Of a DNA stretch of 64,000 nt, positions 41,796 to 50,218 are shown one piece after another. Within the stretch, counting starts at the first letter, position 1. Every line of letters begins with the position of its first letter. Where the stretch lies: contig JACJWG010000009.1 in the NCBI GenBank assembly GCA_020637235.1, positions 119,393 through 183,392 of the forward strand, read 5' to 3'. This stretch comes from Acidimicrobiaceae bacterium. GTDB lineage: Bacteria > Actinomycetota > Acidimicrobiia > Acidimicrobiales > Ilumatobacteraceae. Position numbers and translations under genes: made by a program. Below the pieces are notes generated by a model. That model had not been told where the DNA came from. It saw nothing but the letters and a program-made list of their open reading frames with translations, and made no database searches.

Positions 41796-42256
41796 GCGTG
41801 GTGTTGCCCTGCCGGGCCGATCGATTCCAGCCGCTCGAACCCGAGGCCGAGGCCAAGTGGTCGCGGTTCGTGAAGATGAACCAGGAGCTGTACGTCACGC
41901 TGCTCGGCCTGGTGGTCGAGGAGGTGAAGCTCGACTACTGCCGGATGCGGATGCCGTTCAAGACAGCGCTCAACCAGGCCGCTGGTGTGGTGCACGGCGG
42001 CGCGATCGCCGGGCTGCTCGACAGCGTGGTGGTGCCGGTCGTCGGCGGACCGCTACCCGGCAACGCGAGGTTCTCCACCGTCGACATGCACGTGCAGTAC
42101 CTGTCGGCGCTGATCGAGGAGGACGCGGTCGCCGAGGGGTGGGCGGTCAAACGAGGCCGCACCACCGTGTTCTGCGAAGCCGAGGTGCTCGGTGCGACGA
42201 GCGGCAAGTTGATCGCACGGTCGATCCTCACGTACAACGTCAGCGTCCCCAGCTGA
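41792..42256 (+). CDS. PaaI-type hotdog thioesterase
   Basis: 154 residues from GTG 41792, overlapping the hydrolase stop. The hotdog motif VVHGGAIAGLLDSVVVPVVG (with conserved HGG and Asp) and FSTVDMHVQYLSALIEED place it in the PaaI/DUF4442-like acyl-CoA thioesterases. The ADP-forming acyl-CoA synthetase starts 21 bases later, suggesting that acyl-CoA is made and released in one pathway. Confidence 0.85.
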   Translation: MSVVLPCRADRFQPLEPEAEAKWSRFVKMNQELYVTLLGLVVEEVKLDYCRMRMPFKTALNQAAGVVHGGAIAGLLDSVVVPVVGGPLPGNARFSTVDMHVQYLSALIEEDAVAEGWAVKRGRTTVFCEAEVLGATSGKLIARSILTYNVSVPS

Positions 42257-42277
42257 CCCACCCCAAGGAGCACGACG

Positions 42278-44437
42278 ATGGCGTCCGCCGGTACCACCCT
42301 GTCCGAATCGGCGTCGAAGGCGCTGCTCGCCGAGTACGGCGTGCCGATGGCCGACGAGCGTGTCGTGGCGTCCGCTGCCGACGCCGCCACCGCCGCGACC
42401 GAGCTCGGGTACCCCGTCGTCGCGAAGTTGTGCGGCGACACGATCGCCCACAAGACCGAGCGCGGCCTCGTGCGGTTGCGTCTCGGCGACGCAGCAGCCG
42501 TCGAGCAGGCGGCTGCCGATCTGCTCGCGGCAGCCCGTCCCGAGGACGGCGAGGTGAGCGTGCTGGTCGCCCCGATGGTGTCGGGCAACCGCGAGCTCAT
42601 CGCCGGCGTCGTGCGCGATCCCCAGTTCGGCGCCAACGTGATGCTCGGTGTCGGTGGCATCCTCGCCGAGGCGATCGCCGACGTCGTGTTCCGGCCGGTG
42701 CCGCTGACCGCGATCGACGCAGCCGAGATGATCGACCAGCTCGCCACGCAGCAGCTGCTCGGTGCGTTCCGCGGCGAGGCCGCGGTCGATCGCCAGCAGT
42801 TGCAGGCGGTGCTGCTCGGGCTGTCGGCAGCGGCCGAGGCCCGCCCCGACATCGCGAGCATCGACGTCAACCCGCTCATCGTGCGCGCCGACGGGGCACC
42901 GATCGCGGTCGACGCACTCGTCGAGATCGGTGACGCAGCGACGACCGCCGGCGCGGGCCGGCCCCGTCCGAGCGACGAGCAGTTCCGCGCGTTGTTCGAG
43001 CCGAGGGGTGTGCTCGTCACCGGCGCGTCCACCCATCCCGGCAAGTTCGGCTTCGTCAGCCTGCACAACATCCTCGCGAGCGGCTACCAGGGCGGCGTGT
43101 ACGGCACCAACCTGCAGGGCGAGGAGGTGCTCGGCGTGCAGACCGTGGCCGACATCGATGCGCTGCCCGACGGTGCGATCGACCTCGTCTTCGTGTGCAC
43201 ACCGGCCTCGGCCAACCCCGACCTGCTGCGCGCCTGCGCCCGCAAGGGCATCCGTGCTGCCTTCCTCACGAGCGCCGGCTACGGCGAGGCGGGGGAGGAG
43301 GGGCGCGCCGCCGAGGACGCGCTGGTGGCACTCGCCGACGAGCTCGGCATCCTGCTGGCCGGTCCCAACGGTCAGGGCGTCGTGAGCACGCCGGCTCACC
43401 TGTGTGCCCAGATCGTCGCGCCGTACCCGCCGGCCGGTCGGATCGGTGTGGCGAGCCAGAGCGGCAACTTCATCTCGAGCTTCCTCAACTACGCCCGCCA
43501 GACCGGTGTGGGCATCAGTCGCGCGGTCAGCGCCGGCAACGCCGCGGCGGTCACCCCGGCCGACTACCTCGACTGGTACGCCGACGACGCCGCCACGGGC
43601 GTGTCGCTCGCCTACGTGGAGGGCATCGTCGACGGCCGGTCACTGCTCGATCGGTTCGCCTCGGTCGCCCGGCGAAAGCCGCTCGTCGTGGTGAAGGGCG
43701 GCGCCACCGAGGCCGGCGCGAAAGCAGCTGCGAGCCACACCGGCGCGCTCGCCGCGAACGACAAGATCTTCGACGGCGCGTGCCGCCAGGCAGGCGTCAC
43801 CCGCGCCGCCACCGTGGAAGAGGCGTTCGAGGCGGCCGCCACGTTCGCCACGCAACCGTTGCCGAAGGGCCCGAACGTGGTGGTGCTCACCACGGCCGGG
43901 GGGTGGGGCGTGGTGACGAGCGACGCGATCCACCGCGAGGCCGGTCTCGTGCTGATGCCGCTGCCCGACGACCTGCGCGCCCGGATCGACACGAAGTTGC
44001 CGCCGCGTTGGAGCCGGAACAACCCGGTCGACTGCGCCGGCGGCGAGGTGCGCGACACGATTCCCGAGGTGATGGAGATGATCGCGTCGCACCCCGACGT
44101 GCACTCGGTGATCTACCTCGGCCTCGGCATCCAGAGCAACCAGGCCCGCCTCATGCGCGAGGGCGGGTTCCACCCCGATCACGGGCTCGAACGGATCGTC
44201 GAGTACCACGAGCGCCAGGACCGTCGCTTCGCCGAGGCGGCCCACGAGCTGTCGCTGCGTCACGACAAGCCGATCCTCACCGCCACCGAGCTCGCCGTCG
44301 CCGATCCCGCCAACCCGGGCCCCGCCGCCGTGCGGGCCACCGGACGCCTCTGCTACGCGAGCGGCAACCGAGCGGTCACCGCGCTCGGCCATCTGACGCG
44401 CTACGCCGAGTTCCGCCGCACCCGCGGTCTCGGCTGA
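42278..44437 (+). CDS. ADP-forming acyl-CoA synthetase, permuted domain order
   Basis: 719 residues of the acetate-CoA ligase (ADP-forming) family. An ATP-grasp domain comes first (about 1-225: YGVPMADERVV, YPVVAKLCGDTIAHKTERGLV, DVNPLIV), then a CoA-binding Rossmann domain (about 235-370: FEPRGVLVTGAS) and a succinyl-CoA-ligase-like domain with the phospho-His motif KAAASHTGALAAND. Many family members carry the CoA-binding half first. ATG 42278 has an AAGGAG site 9 bases upstream. The acid substrate cannot be read from sequence. Confidence 0.85.
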   Translation: MASAGTTLSESASKALLAEYGVPMADERVVASAADAATAATELGYPVVAKLCGDTIAHKTERGLVRLRLGDAAAVEQAAADLLAAARPEDGEVSVLVAPMVSGNRELIAGVVRDPQFGANVMLGVGGILAEAIADVVFRPVPLTAIDAAEMIDQLATQQLLGAFRGEAAVDRQQLQAVLLGLSAAAEARPDIASIDVNPLIVRADGAPIAVDALVEIGDAATTAGAGRPRPSDEQFRALFEPRGVLVTGASTHPGKFGFVSLHNILASGYQGGVYGTNLQGEEVLGVQTVADIDALPDGAIDLVFVCTPASANPDLLRACARKGIRAAFLTSAGYGEAGEEGRAAEDALVALADELGILLAGPNGQGVVSTPAHLCAQIVAPYPPAGRIGVASQSGNFISSFLNYARQTGVGISRAVSAGNAAAVTPADYLDWYADDAATGVSLAYVEGIVDGRSLLDRFASVARRKPLVVVKGGATEAGAKAAASHTGALAANDKIFDGACRQAGVTRAATVEEAFEAAATFATQPLPKGPNVVVLTTAGGWGVVTSDAIHREAGLVLMPLPDDLRARIDTKLPPRWSRNNPVDCAGGEVRDTIPEVMEMIASHPDVHSVIYLGLGIQSNQARLMREGGFHPDHGLERIVEYHERQDRRFAEAAHELSLRHDKPILTATELAVADPANPGPAAVRATGRLCYASGNRAVTALGHLTRYAEFRRTRGLG

Positions 44438-44472
44438 CGACGGCGCGCCGCGTTCGGCCGCGACCCGGGTGC

Positions 44473-44478
44473 CACACT
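44473..44478 (+). promoter_or_regulatory. Weak -10-like box for dacB
   Basis: CACACT ends 6 bases before GTG 44485. The position is right but the sequence departs from TANNNT. Confidence 0.3.
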
Positions 44479-44484
44479 GACGGG

Positions 44485-45915
44485 GTGTCCCGTCGAGCCG
44501 GCAACCCCGTGATCGTCGCCGTCTCGATGGCGGTGTCGATCACGATGGTGTTGCTCGTGGCGTGGCAGTGGGCCGAGGCGTCGCGCACCGTGGATGCCGC
44601 GCCGGCGATCGACGCGCCCGCCGATCCCACCGTGCACCTCACGACGCCGCTGCTGTCGTTCCGTCGAGCTCCCGGCGTGCTGTCGCGCACGTTGAACGTC
44701 ACCCAGTTCCGCGTCCAACTGTCGAGCGTGCTCGATCGCGTCGGTCCGGGTTCGTGCGTGGCGGTGGCCGTCGACGGCAACGTCGTGTCGGTGAAGAACG
44801 AACTGCTGCCCGTGATCCCCGCGTCGAACCAGAAGCTGATCGTGGCCGCCACGTCGCTCGCGTTGCTGGGGGAGGGGTACACGTTCCGCACCGAGGCCAT
44901 CGGCGAGCTCGGTCCCGACGGTGTGGTGCAGGGCGATCTCACCATCGTCGGCGGGGGCGATCCGCTGCTCACCACCGACGACTGGCTCGGTGCGACCGGG
45001 CAGACGTATCCGCCGATCAACACCTCGCGACTCGAGCAGCTCGCCGACGACCTGGTTGCGGCCGGCGTCACCCGCGTGGCCGGCCGAGTGGTCGGCGACG
45101 GCAGCCGGTACGACGACCAGTGGTATCACCCCACCTGGGACGCGAGCCTCCACGGCCTGGAAGGTGGGCCGCTCGACGCGCTGATGGTGAACGACGGCTG
45201 GCTGCGCCCGGTGTTCACCCGCCCGAGCGACGCCGCAGCGGATCCCGTCGCGCACGCCGCCGACGTGTTCACCCAGTTGCTGCGGGCCCGCGGCATCCCC
45301 GTGTCGCAGGGATCGGCAGTCGGGACCGCCCCCGCCGGCGTCCCGACGATCGCGGAGATCCAGTCGCAGCCCCTGTCGGCGATCGTGCAGGAGATGCTGC
45401 TCACGAGCGACGACAACACCGCCGAGATGCTCGTGAAGGAGCTCGGGTCGCAACTCGGCGCCGGCGGGACCACCGACGCCGGCCTCGCCGTCATCCGCGA
45501 CATGCTCGACCAGTGGGAGCTGCCCCTCGGCGGTGTGGTGCTCGTCGACGGCTCGGGGCTCTCACGCGACAACCGGGTCACCTGTTCGTTGCTCGTCGGC
45601 CTGCTCGGACTCGGCCGCGCCGACGGAGCGATCGGCGCCGGGTTGCCCGTCGCCGGGACGAGCGGGACCCTCGCCGCGTCCTTCGTCGACAGTCCCGTCA
45701 CCGGCCGCCTGCAGGCCAAGACCGGCACCTTGTCCGGGGTGAAGTCGCTGTCCGGATACCTGGCGGCCACCGGCGGCGACCAGATCGAGTTCGCGCTGGT
45801 GCTGAACGAACCGGCGATCGACGACGGTGGCTTCGTGTCGGTGTGGGACGCACTCGCCACGTCGCTCGTCACCTACCCGAGCCGCGCGACCACCGACCAG
45901 CTCGCGCCGCGCTGA
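44485..45915 (+). CDS. dacB: D-alanyl-D-alanine carboxypeptidase/endopeptidase (PBP4-type, S13)
   Basis: Exported peptidoglycan-trimming enzyme of 476 residues from GTG 44485. The N-terminus has one hydrophobic anchor or signal (about residues 8-26). S13 motifs are PASNQKLIVAA (SxxK), TSDDNTAEML (SxN) and AKTGTLSG (KTG). The GLSRDNRVT and SGTLAASF blocks are also typical. It acts outside the membrane in wall remodelling. A tail of ~20 residues follows the last conserved block. Confidence 0.92.
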   Translation: MSRRAGNPVIVAVSMAVSITMVLLVAWQWAEASRTVDAAPAIDAPADPTVHLTTPLLSFRRAPGVLSRTLNVTQFRVQLSSVLDRVGPGSCVAVAVDGNVVSVKNELLPVIPASNQKLIVAATSLALLGEGYTFRTEAIGELGPDGVVQGDLTIVGGGDPLLTTDDWLGATGQTYPPINTSRLEQLADDLVAAGVTRVAGRVVGDGSRYDDQWYHPTWDASLHGLEGGPLDALMVNDGWLRPVFTRPSDAAADPVAHAADVFTQLLRARGIPVSQGSAVGTAPAGVPTIAEIQSQPLSAIVQEMLLTSDDNTAEMLVKELGSQLGAGGTTDAGLAVIRDMLDQWELPLGGVVLVDGSGLSRDNRVTCSLLVGLLGLGRADGAIGAGLPVAGTSGTLAASFVDSPVTGRLQAKTGTLSGVKSLSGYLAATGGDQIEFALVLNEPAIDDGGFVSVWDALATSLVTYPSRATTDQLAPR

Positions 45916-45971
45916 CCGTCGCGGTGCCGACCGTCGCGGTGCCGGAGTGGGCATGCCGTCCGGACGGCACC

Positions 45972-45977
45972 TACGGT
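45972..45977 (+). promoter_or_regulatory. Leaderless -10 box for the Lon-N protein gene
   Basis: TACGGT ends 6 bases before GTG 45984. Confidence 0.55.
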
Positions 45978-45983
45978 GGCCAT

Positions 45984-46640
45984 GTGGCCGTGATGCCCAT
46001 GTTCCCACTGGGGAGTGTCCTGCTCCCCGGGGCGGTGCTCCCGTTGCACGTCTTCGAACCTCGCTACCGCGCGCTCGTGCAGGCCTGCCTCGCGGCCGAC
46101 GAACCCGAGTTCGGGGTCGTGCTCATCGCCCGTGGCAACGAGGTCGGCGGTGGTGATCAGCGTCTCGGCATCGGCACCATCGCACGGATGGTGCAGGTGG
46201 CCGAGCTCGACGACGGCCGCTACGCCGTCGTGTCCGTCGGGACCCGACGCATCCGGGTGAACGCATGGCTGCCCGACGATCCGTTCCCGCTCGCCGACGT
46301 GGACGACTGGCCCGACGCGCCCGACCCCGCGGGGTCCGACGATCTCGACGCCTCGATCCGGCGGCTGCACGCCCGAGTGCGGCGGCTCGCCGCCCTCGCC
46401 GCCGAGCTCGGCGACGCCGTCGCCGACGTCACCACCGACATCGCCGCCGACCCGCTGCTCGCCTCGTACCACCTGTGTGCGCTCGCGCCGATCGGTGCGG
46501 CCGACACCTACACCCTGCTCGGCGCCGAGGGCGCCGCCGACCGGGTGTCGCGCCTCGACGCCATGCTCGACGACGTCGACGCCGTGCTGCGGTTCCGTCT
46601 GGCCGATGGCACCGGGGACGACGACGTCGACACCCCCTGA
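45984..46640 (+). CDS. Lon N-terminal-domain (LON/PUA-like) protein
   Basis: 218 residues from GTG 45984; the ATG 2 bases earlier is in another frame and stops at once. The sequence MFPLGSVLLPGAVLPLHVFE, then RYRALVQACL and FGVVLIARGNEVGGGDQRLGIGT is the substrate-recognition domain of Lon without its ATPase. Such stand-alone proteins are common in actinobacteria; the function is not established. The C-terminal ~100 residues are helical and acidic. Confidence 0.85.
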   Translation: MAVMPMFPLGSVLLPGAVLPLHVFEPRYRALVQACLAADEPEFGVVLIARGNEVGGGDQRLGIGTIARMVQVAELDDGRYAVVSVGTRRIRVNAWLPDDPFPLADVDDWPDAPDPAGSDDLDASIRRLHARVRRLAALAAELGDAVADVTTDIAADPLLASYHLCALAPIGAADTYTLLGAEGAADRVSRLDAMLDDVDAVLRFRLADGTGDDDVDTP

Positions 46641-46689
46641 GCGTGGGGGACCACCGGGGACGGTCGTGGGATGTGCTATCACATGATGC

Positions 46690-47037
46690 GTGGCCGACAG
46701 CGATCTCCCCAGCACGCCGGCACCTCCCTCGGTCCCGATCGGTGAGGTGCTCGATCTCGTCAAGACCTACGCGAAGCAGGAGGCGCTCGAGCCGGTCAAG
46801 GGGGCCGGTCGCTGGTTCGGGTTCGGTGCGGCGGGTGCGGTGCTCATCGGCACCGGCACGATGTTGCTCGTGCTCGGCCTGCTGCGCCTCGTGCAGAACG
46901 AGTTCGGCCCCACCTTCGAGGGGCGCTGGATGAGCCTGCTCCCGTATCTCATCGCGCTCGCGTTGTGCCTGGTCGTGATCGGCATCGCCGTGAGCCGCAT
47001 CTCGAAGTCGTCCCTCAACAAGCCACCCACGTCCTGA
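46690..47037 (+). CDS. Small two-helix membrane protein (DUF1469/holin-like)
   Basis: 115 residues from a GTG start. Two hydrophobic segments (about 45-67 and 80-102) resemble the phage-holin-superfamily DUF1469 pattern seen in actinobacteria. A TATCAC box lies 7 bases ahead of the start. The following two small genes overlap or adjoin it, forming a unit. Function unknown; a phage lysis role is unlikely because no phage genes are near. Confidence 0.7.
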   Translation: MADSDLPSTPAPPSVPIGEVLDLVKTYAKQEALEPVKGAGRWFGFGAAGAVLIGTGTMLLVLGLLRLVQNEFGPTFEGRWMSLLPYLIALALCLVVIGIAVSRISKSSLNKPPTS

Positions 47038-47051
47038 CCCCGGAGTCCGCC

Positions 47052-47258
47052 ATGTCGCAGCAACGCATCACCCGTGACGACCTCGAGGCGAAGTTCAAGG
47101 CGCTCCAGGACGACGTCCAGCACAAGGTGTACGACAAGAAGCAGACGATGACCACCGCGGCGATCGCCGGTGGCGTCGTGCTGTTGCTGATCGTGTTCTT
47201 CCTCGGCAAGCGCGCCGGCAAGAAGAAGACCACCTACGTCGAGCTGCGACGCATCTGA
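47052..47258 (+). CDS. Small single-pass membrane protein
   Basis: 68 residues. A helical, charged N-terminal half (RITRDDLEAKFKALQDDVQH) is followed by one hydrophobic segment (about 35-50) and a basic KRAGKKKTT run. The next gene starts one base inside its stop (TGATG). Function unknown. Confidence 0.7.
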   Translation: MSQQRITRDDLEAKFKALQDDVQHKVYDKKQTMTTAAIAGGVVLLLIVFFLGKRAGKKKTTYVELRRI

Positions 47259-47662
47259 TGCCGCTCGTCCCGAAGCTGCTCCGGCCGTCGGTGTTGCTCC
47301 GACGCAACGCCATGTACAAAGGCGTGCTCGGCGGCTCGAAGGGCTGGCTCGCGATCGGTGGCGTGCTGTGGGGCAAGTCGTTCCTGAAGAAGACCTTCGG
47401 CAAGAACGAGGAGATCCTCGGCACCGAGAAGCTCACCAAGGGCCAGTACCTCCGCCTCGATGCCGTGAAGCCGCCCACTCGCCGCCAGCAACGGAAGGCG
47501 AAGCGGCAGGCGAAGGCCGATGCCGAACGTGCGAAGGCGGCCGCGAAACGTGCCGCGGCCGACGCAGCGATCGCGAAGGCAGCGGCCAAACGTGCGAGGG
47601 CCGACGCGAAGCGAGCGGCGCGCCGCTCGGACGACACCTCACGGGCCGGCGTCGACGCCTGA
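47258..47662 (+). CDS. Basic Ala/Lys/Arg-rich protein
   Basis: 134 residues. The first half has a Gly-rich, mildly hydrophobic stretch (GVLGGSKGWLAIGGVLWG) and KTFGKNEEILGTEKL. The second half is a long Ala/Lys/Arg helix (AKADAERAKAAAKRAAADAAIAK region) resembling histone-H1-like or membrane-associated basic tails. It overlaps the preceding gene by one base. Function unknown. Confidence 0.65.
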   Translation: MPLVPKLLRPSVLLRRNAMYKGVLGGSKGWLAIGGVLWGKSFLKKTFGKNEEILGTEKLTKGQYLRLDAVKPPTRRQQRKAKRQAKADAERAKAAAKRAAADAAIAKAAAKRARADAKRAARRSDDTSRAGVDA

Positions 47663-47712
47663 GCGCGCCGGTCGCGCGCGACCCGCCGTCGTTCACGGCA
47701 CACTGTCCGACG

Positions 47713-47913
47713 ATGCAGGTCCACCTCCGCAACCCCACCCGTGTGGTCGAGGTCGCCGGGCGCCGCAAGGTGCACGCGCTCCTCACCGAGCTCGGGCTCA
47801 ACCGCGAGTCGCACCTCGTCATCCGCAACGGCACGCTGGTACCCGGCGACGGCGAGCTCGACGCCGACGACGAGATCGAGATCCGCCCGGTCATCTCCGG
47901 CGGTGCCACGTGA
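47713..47913 (+). CDS. ThiS/MoaD-like sulfur carrier, TtuB-like
   Basis: 66-residue ubiquitin-fold carrier. ThiS/MoaD traits are KVHALLTELGLNRESHLVIRNG, DDEIEIRPVISGG and small size. The C-terminus reads GGAT rather than ending GG, so two residues would have to be removed before activation. Its stop overlaps the TtuA-like gene (GTGA), strongly suggesting it carries sulfur for tRNA thiolation, as TtuB does. A CACTGT sequence lies 6 bases before the ATG but is a poor -10. Confidence 0.8.
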   Translation: MQVHLRNPTRVVEVAGRRKVHALLTELGLNRESHLVIRNGTLVPGDGELDADDEIEIRPVISGGAT

Positions 47914-48866
47914 ACCCCGGTTCGAAGTGCCGGGTGTGCCGTCAACCGGCCATCATCGACCTGCCTCGCCACAACGCCAACTTCTGCGCCGAGCACTTCG
48001 TCGAGCTGTGCAAGCGCCAGGTGGCCAAGGCGATCGACCACTGGCACCTGCTCACGCGCGAAGATCGGATCCTCGTCGCGGTGTCGGGCGGCAAGGACAG
48101 CCTGGCGGTGTGGGACCTGCTCGCCGAGCTCGGCTACGCCGCCGACGGTCTGTACGTCGGCCTCGGCATCGGCGACTACAGCGACGTGTCGGCCGAGTAC
48201 GCGCGCGGCTTCGCCCGCGCTCGCGGGCTCCACCTCGTCGAGGTGAACCTGCGCGGCGAGTACGGCTACGACATCCCCACGGCGGCTCGCGCCACACGCC
48301 GCGTGCCCTGCTCGGCGTGCGGGCTCTCGAAGCGGCACCTGTTCGACAAAGCCGCGCTCGATGGTGGCTACACGGCGCTCGTCACCGGGCACAATCTCGA
48401 CGACGAGGCCGCCGTGTTGCTCGGGAACACGTTGCGCTGGGAGATCGACTACCTGGCGCGGCAGCTGCCGCTGCTGCCCGCTCGCGACGGCTTCCCGAAG
48501 AAGGTGAAGCCGCTCGTGCGTCTCACCGAGCGCGAGACCGCGGCGTGGTGCGTGGTGCGTGGCATCGACTACCTGGTGGACGAGTGTCCGATGGCGGTCG
48601 GGAACAAGCACTTGCAGTACAAGGCGACGCTCAACCAGATGGAGACCGAGTCACCGGGGTCGAAGGCGTCGTTCTACCTCAACTTCGTCGAGCGGATGGC
48701 GCCGATGCTCGCCGGACGCCTCGCCGACGACCGTGGCGCGCTCGGCAGCTGCGCCGAGTGCGGCGCGCCCACCTCGGGCGACGTGTGCGCGTTCTGCCGC
48801 CTGGTGGCGACGGCGAGCGCCCACGAACGGGTGCCGGTCGAACTGCTCACGAAGGGAAAACGATGA
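47910..48866 (+). CDS. ttuA: TtuA-type tRNA 2-thiolation enzyme
   Basis: Adenylating PP-loop enzyme that adds sulfur to tRNA uridine or ribothymidine 54 in characterised homologues. 318 residues from GTG 47910. An N-terminal zinc finger uses C7, C10, C26 and H29. The PP-loop is SGGKDS (59-64). Three cysteines C134, C137 and C226 match the iron-sulfur ligands of Thermus TtuA (C130, C133, C222). A C-terminal zinc ribbon reads SCAECG ... CAFC. The sulfur-carrier gene overlaps its start, and trmI overlaps its stop. Confidence 0.88.
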   Translation: MNPGSKCRVCRQPAIIDLPRHNANFCAEHFVELCKRQVAKAIDHWHLLTREDRILVAVSGGKDSLAVWDLLAELGYAADGLYVGLGIGDYSDVSAEYARGFARARGLHLVEVNLRGEYGYDIPTAARATRRVPCSACGLSKRHLFDKAALDGGYTALVTGHNLDDEAAVLLGNTLRWEIDYLARQLPLLPARDGFPKKVKPLVRLTERETAAWCVVRGIDYLVDECPMAVGNKHLQYKATLNQMETESPGSKASFYLNFVERMAPMLAGRLADDRGALGSCAECGAPTSGDVCAFCRLVATASAHERVPVELLTKGKR

Positions 48867-49651
48867 CGTCGATCAGCCTGGCCGGGCGTCCGTTCGCGTA
48901 CGGCGACAAGGTGCTGCTGCTCGACAACAAGCAGCGCCGGTACCTGATCACCCTCGCCGAGGGCGGCGAGTTCCACAGCCACACCGGCCTGTGGCCGCAC
49001 GCCGACCTGGTGGGTCAGGCCGAGGGCGTGGTGATGCGCACCACGAAGGGAACGCCGTACACGGCTCTGCGTCCGACGCTCGAGGACTTCGTCGTCGAGA
49101 TGCCACGCGGCGCCCAGGTCATCTACCCGAAGGACCTCGCCCCGATCTGCATGCTCGCCGACATCGGCCCCGGCGTGCGGGTGCTCGAGAGCGGGGTCGG
49201 GTCGGGTGCACTCAGCATGACGATGTTGCGCTGGGGGGCCGAGATCGTCGGCTACGAACTGCGGGAGGACTTCGCGAACCGCGCCCGGGCGAACGTGCGG
49301 GCGTTCTTGGGGGAGGGTGCGCTCGAGCACTACCGCGTGGAGCTGCGCGACTGCTATCAGGGCATCGACGAGCGTGGCGTCGATCGCGTGGTGCTCGACC
49401 TGCCCGAGCCGTGGCAGGTGGTCCCCCACGCGATGGAGGCGCTGCGTCCGGGCGGGATCCTGATCGCGTACCTGCCGTCGATCATCCAGGTGAGCCAGTT
49501 GCGCGAGTCGATCAACTCCAAGCAGTGGAACGGCACCCGCACGCTCGAGGTGCTGCATCGCGGATGGTACGTGGAGGGCAACGCGGTTCGCCCCGACCAT
49601 CGCATGGTGGCGCACACGGGGTTCCTCACCGTCACCCGCTTCCTCGGCTGA
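48863..49651 (+). CDS. trmI: TrmI, tRNA (adenine-58-N1)-methyltransferase
   Basis: SAM-dependent methyltransferase forming m1A58 in the T-loop. 262 residues from ATG 48863, overlapping the ttuA stop (ATGA). N-terminal GDKVLLLDNKQRRYLITL and IYPKDLAPICMLADIGPG are typical. The SAM motif is VLESGVGSGALSMTM, and DRVVLDLPEPWQVVPHAMEAL holds the catalytic Asp. In Thermus, m1A58 favours thiolation at 54, so the operon joins two linked modifications. Confidence 0.92.
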   Translation: MTSISLAGRPFAYGDKVLLLDNKQRRYLITLAEGGEFHSHTGLWPHADLVGQAEGVVMRTTKGTPYTALRPTLEDFVVEMPRGAQVIYPKDLAPICMLADIGPGVRVLESGVGSGALSMTMLRWGAEIVGYELREDFANRARANVRAFLGEGALEHYRVELRDCYQGIDERGVDRVVLDLPEPWQVVPHAMEALRPGGILIAYLPSIIQVSQLRESINSKQWNGTRTLEVLHRGWYVEGNAVRPDHRMVAHTGFLTVTRFLG

Positions 49652-49694
49652 GCCGACGCGCCGCGCGGTCGACGTTCCGCCCGGGAACGGCGAA

Positions 49695-49718
49695 CGGCGA
49701 CGCCCGGAGGCGTCGCCG
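49695..49718. terminator. Bidirectional terminator between trmI and ferredoxin
   Basis: A 10-base perfect stem (CGGCGACGCC and GGCGTCGCCG) with tetraloop CGGA, in the gap between convergent genes. Strong stem, no clear T-run. Confidence 0.7.
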
Positions 49719-49768
49719 TCGACGGATCGTGGAACTCGGATCTCGTGCGGCCCGTCAGGGCCGGTCGA

Positions 49769-50014
49769 TCACGGCTCGATGAAGATGCACTCGCCGGGGC
49801 ATTCCTCGGCCGACTCGATCACCGCGTCGAGCTGGTTGTCCGGGATGTTGGCCATGCCGTCCGCGCCCTGCGGGTTGCCCTTCGCCGTGGCGAAGATCTT
49901 GGCGCCTTCCTTGACGTACGCCAGGCCGTCGTCGAGCAGGGTGAAGACATCGGGGGCGATTTCCTCGCAGAGGCCGTCGCCGGTGCAGAGATCCTGGTCG
50001 ATCCAGACCTTCAT
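49769..50014 (-). CDS. Single-cluster ferredoxin with Asp in place of the second cysteine
   Basis: 81-residue acidic electron carrier. DLCTGDGLCEEIAPDVF and SAEECPGECI give Cys ligands, but the usual second Cys of C-x2-C-x2-C is Asp, a pattern of [3Fe-4S] or labile [4Fe-4S] ferredoxins. ATG 50014 has an AGGAGA site 8 bases upstream. It is divergent from arc, the same placement as in other actinobacterial proteasome loci as I recall. The partner enzyme is not visible. Confidence 0.9.
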   Translation of the reverse strand: MKVWIDQDLCTGDGLCEEIAPDVFTLLDDGLAYVKEGAKIFATAKGNPQGADGMANIPDNQLDAVIESAEECPGECIFIEP

Positions 50015-50066
50015 GTGTTGCAATCTCCTGATGGATGGATACGTCAGCGGTTGGCTGGCGCGTCGA

Positions 50067-50072
50067 AGTGTA
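50067..50072 (-). promoter_or_regulatory. -10 box for the ferredoxin gene
   Basis: Minus-strand TACACT about 52 bases before the start; with the AGGAGA ribosome site this suggests a normal leadered message, in contrast to arc. The 210-base gap holds both promoters and nothing else I can name. Confidence 0.4.
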
Positions 50073-50212
50073 CAGGGACCGGTACCCGGCAGTCCGTATT
50101 CGTCCACCATCTCGGGGCTGCGGGCGGCCGAACGTGACCTTCGACCCAGGCGGTCGTGTGACGGGCGTGTGGCAGCACGGTCCGATGCATGCACGTCCGT
50201 CGGGTGCGCGTG

Positions 50213-50218
50213 TAGGTT
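50213..50218 (+). promoter_or_regulatory. Leaderless -10 box for arc
   Basis: TAGGTT ends 6 bases before ATG 50225. Confidence 0.6.

Noticed and set aside
46690..47037. Phage holin gene as sign of a prophage
   Set aside because: The two-helix pattern is also common in housekeeping membrane proteins, and there are no phage genes, integrase or attachment sites nearby.
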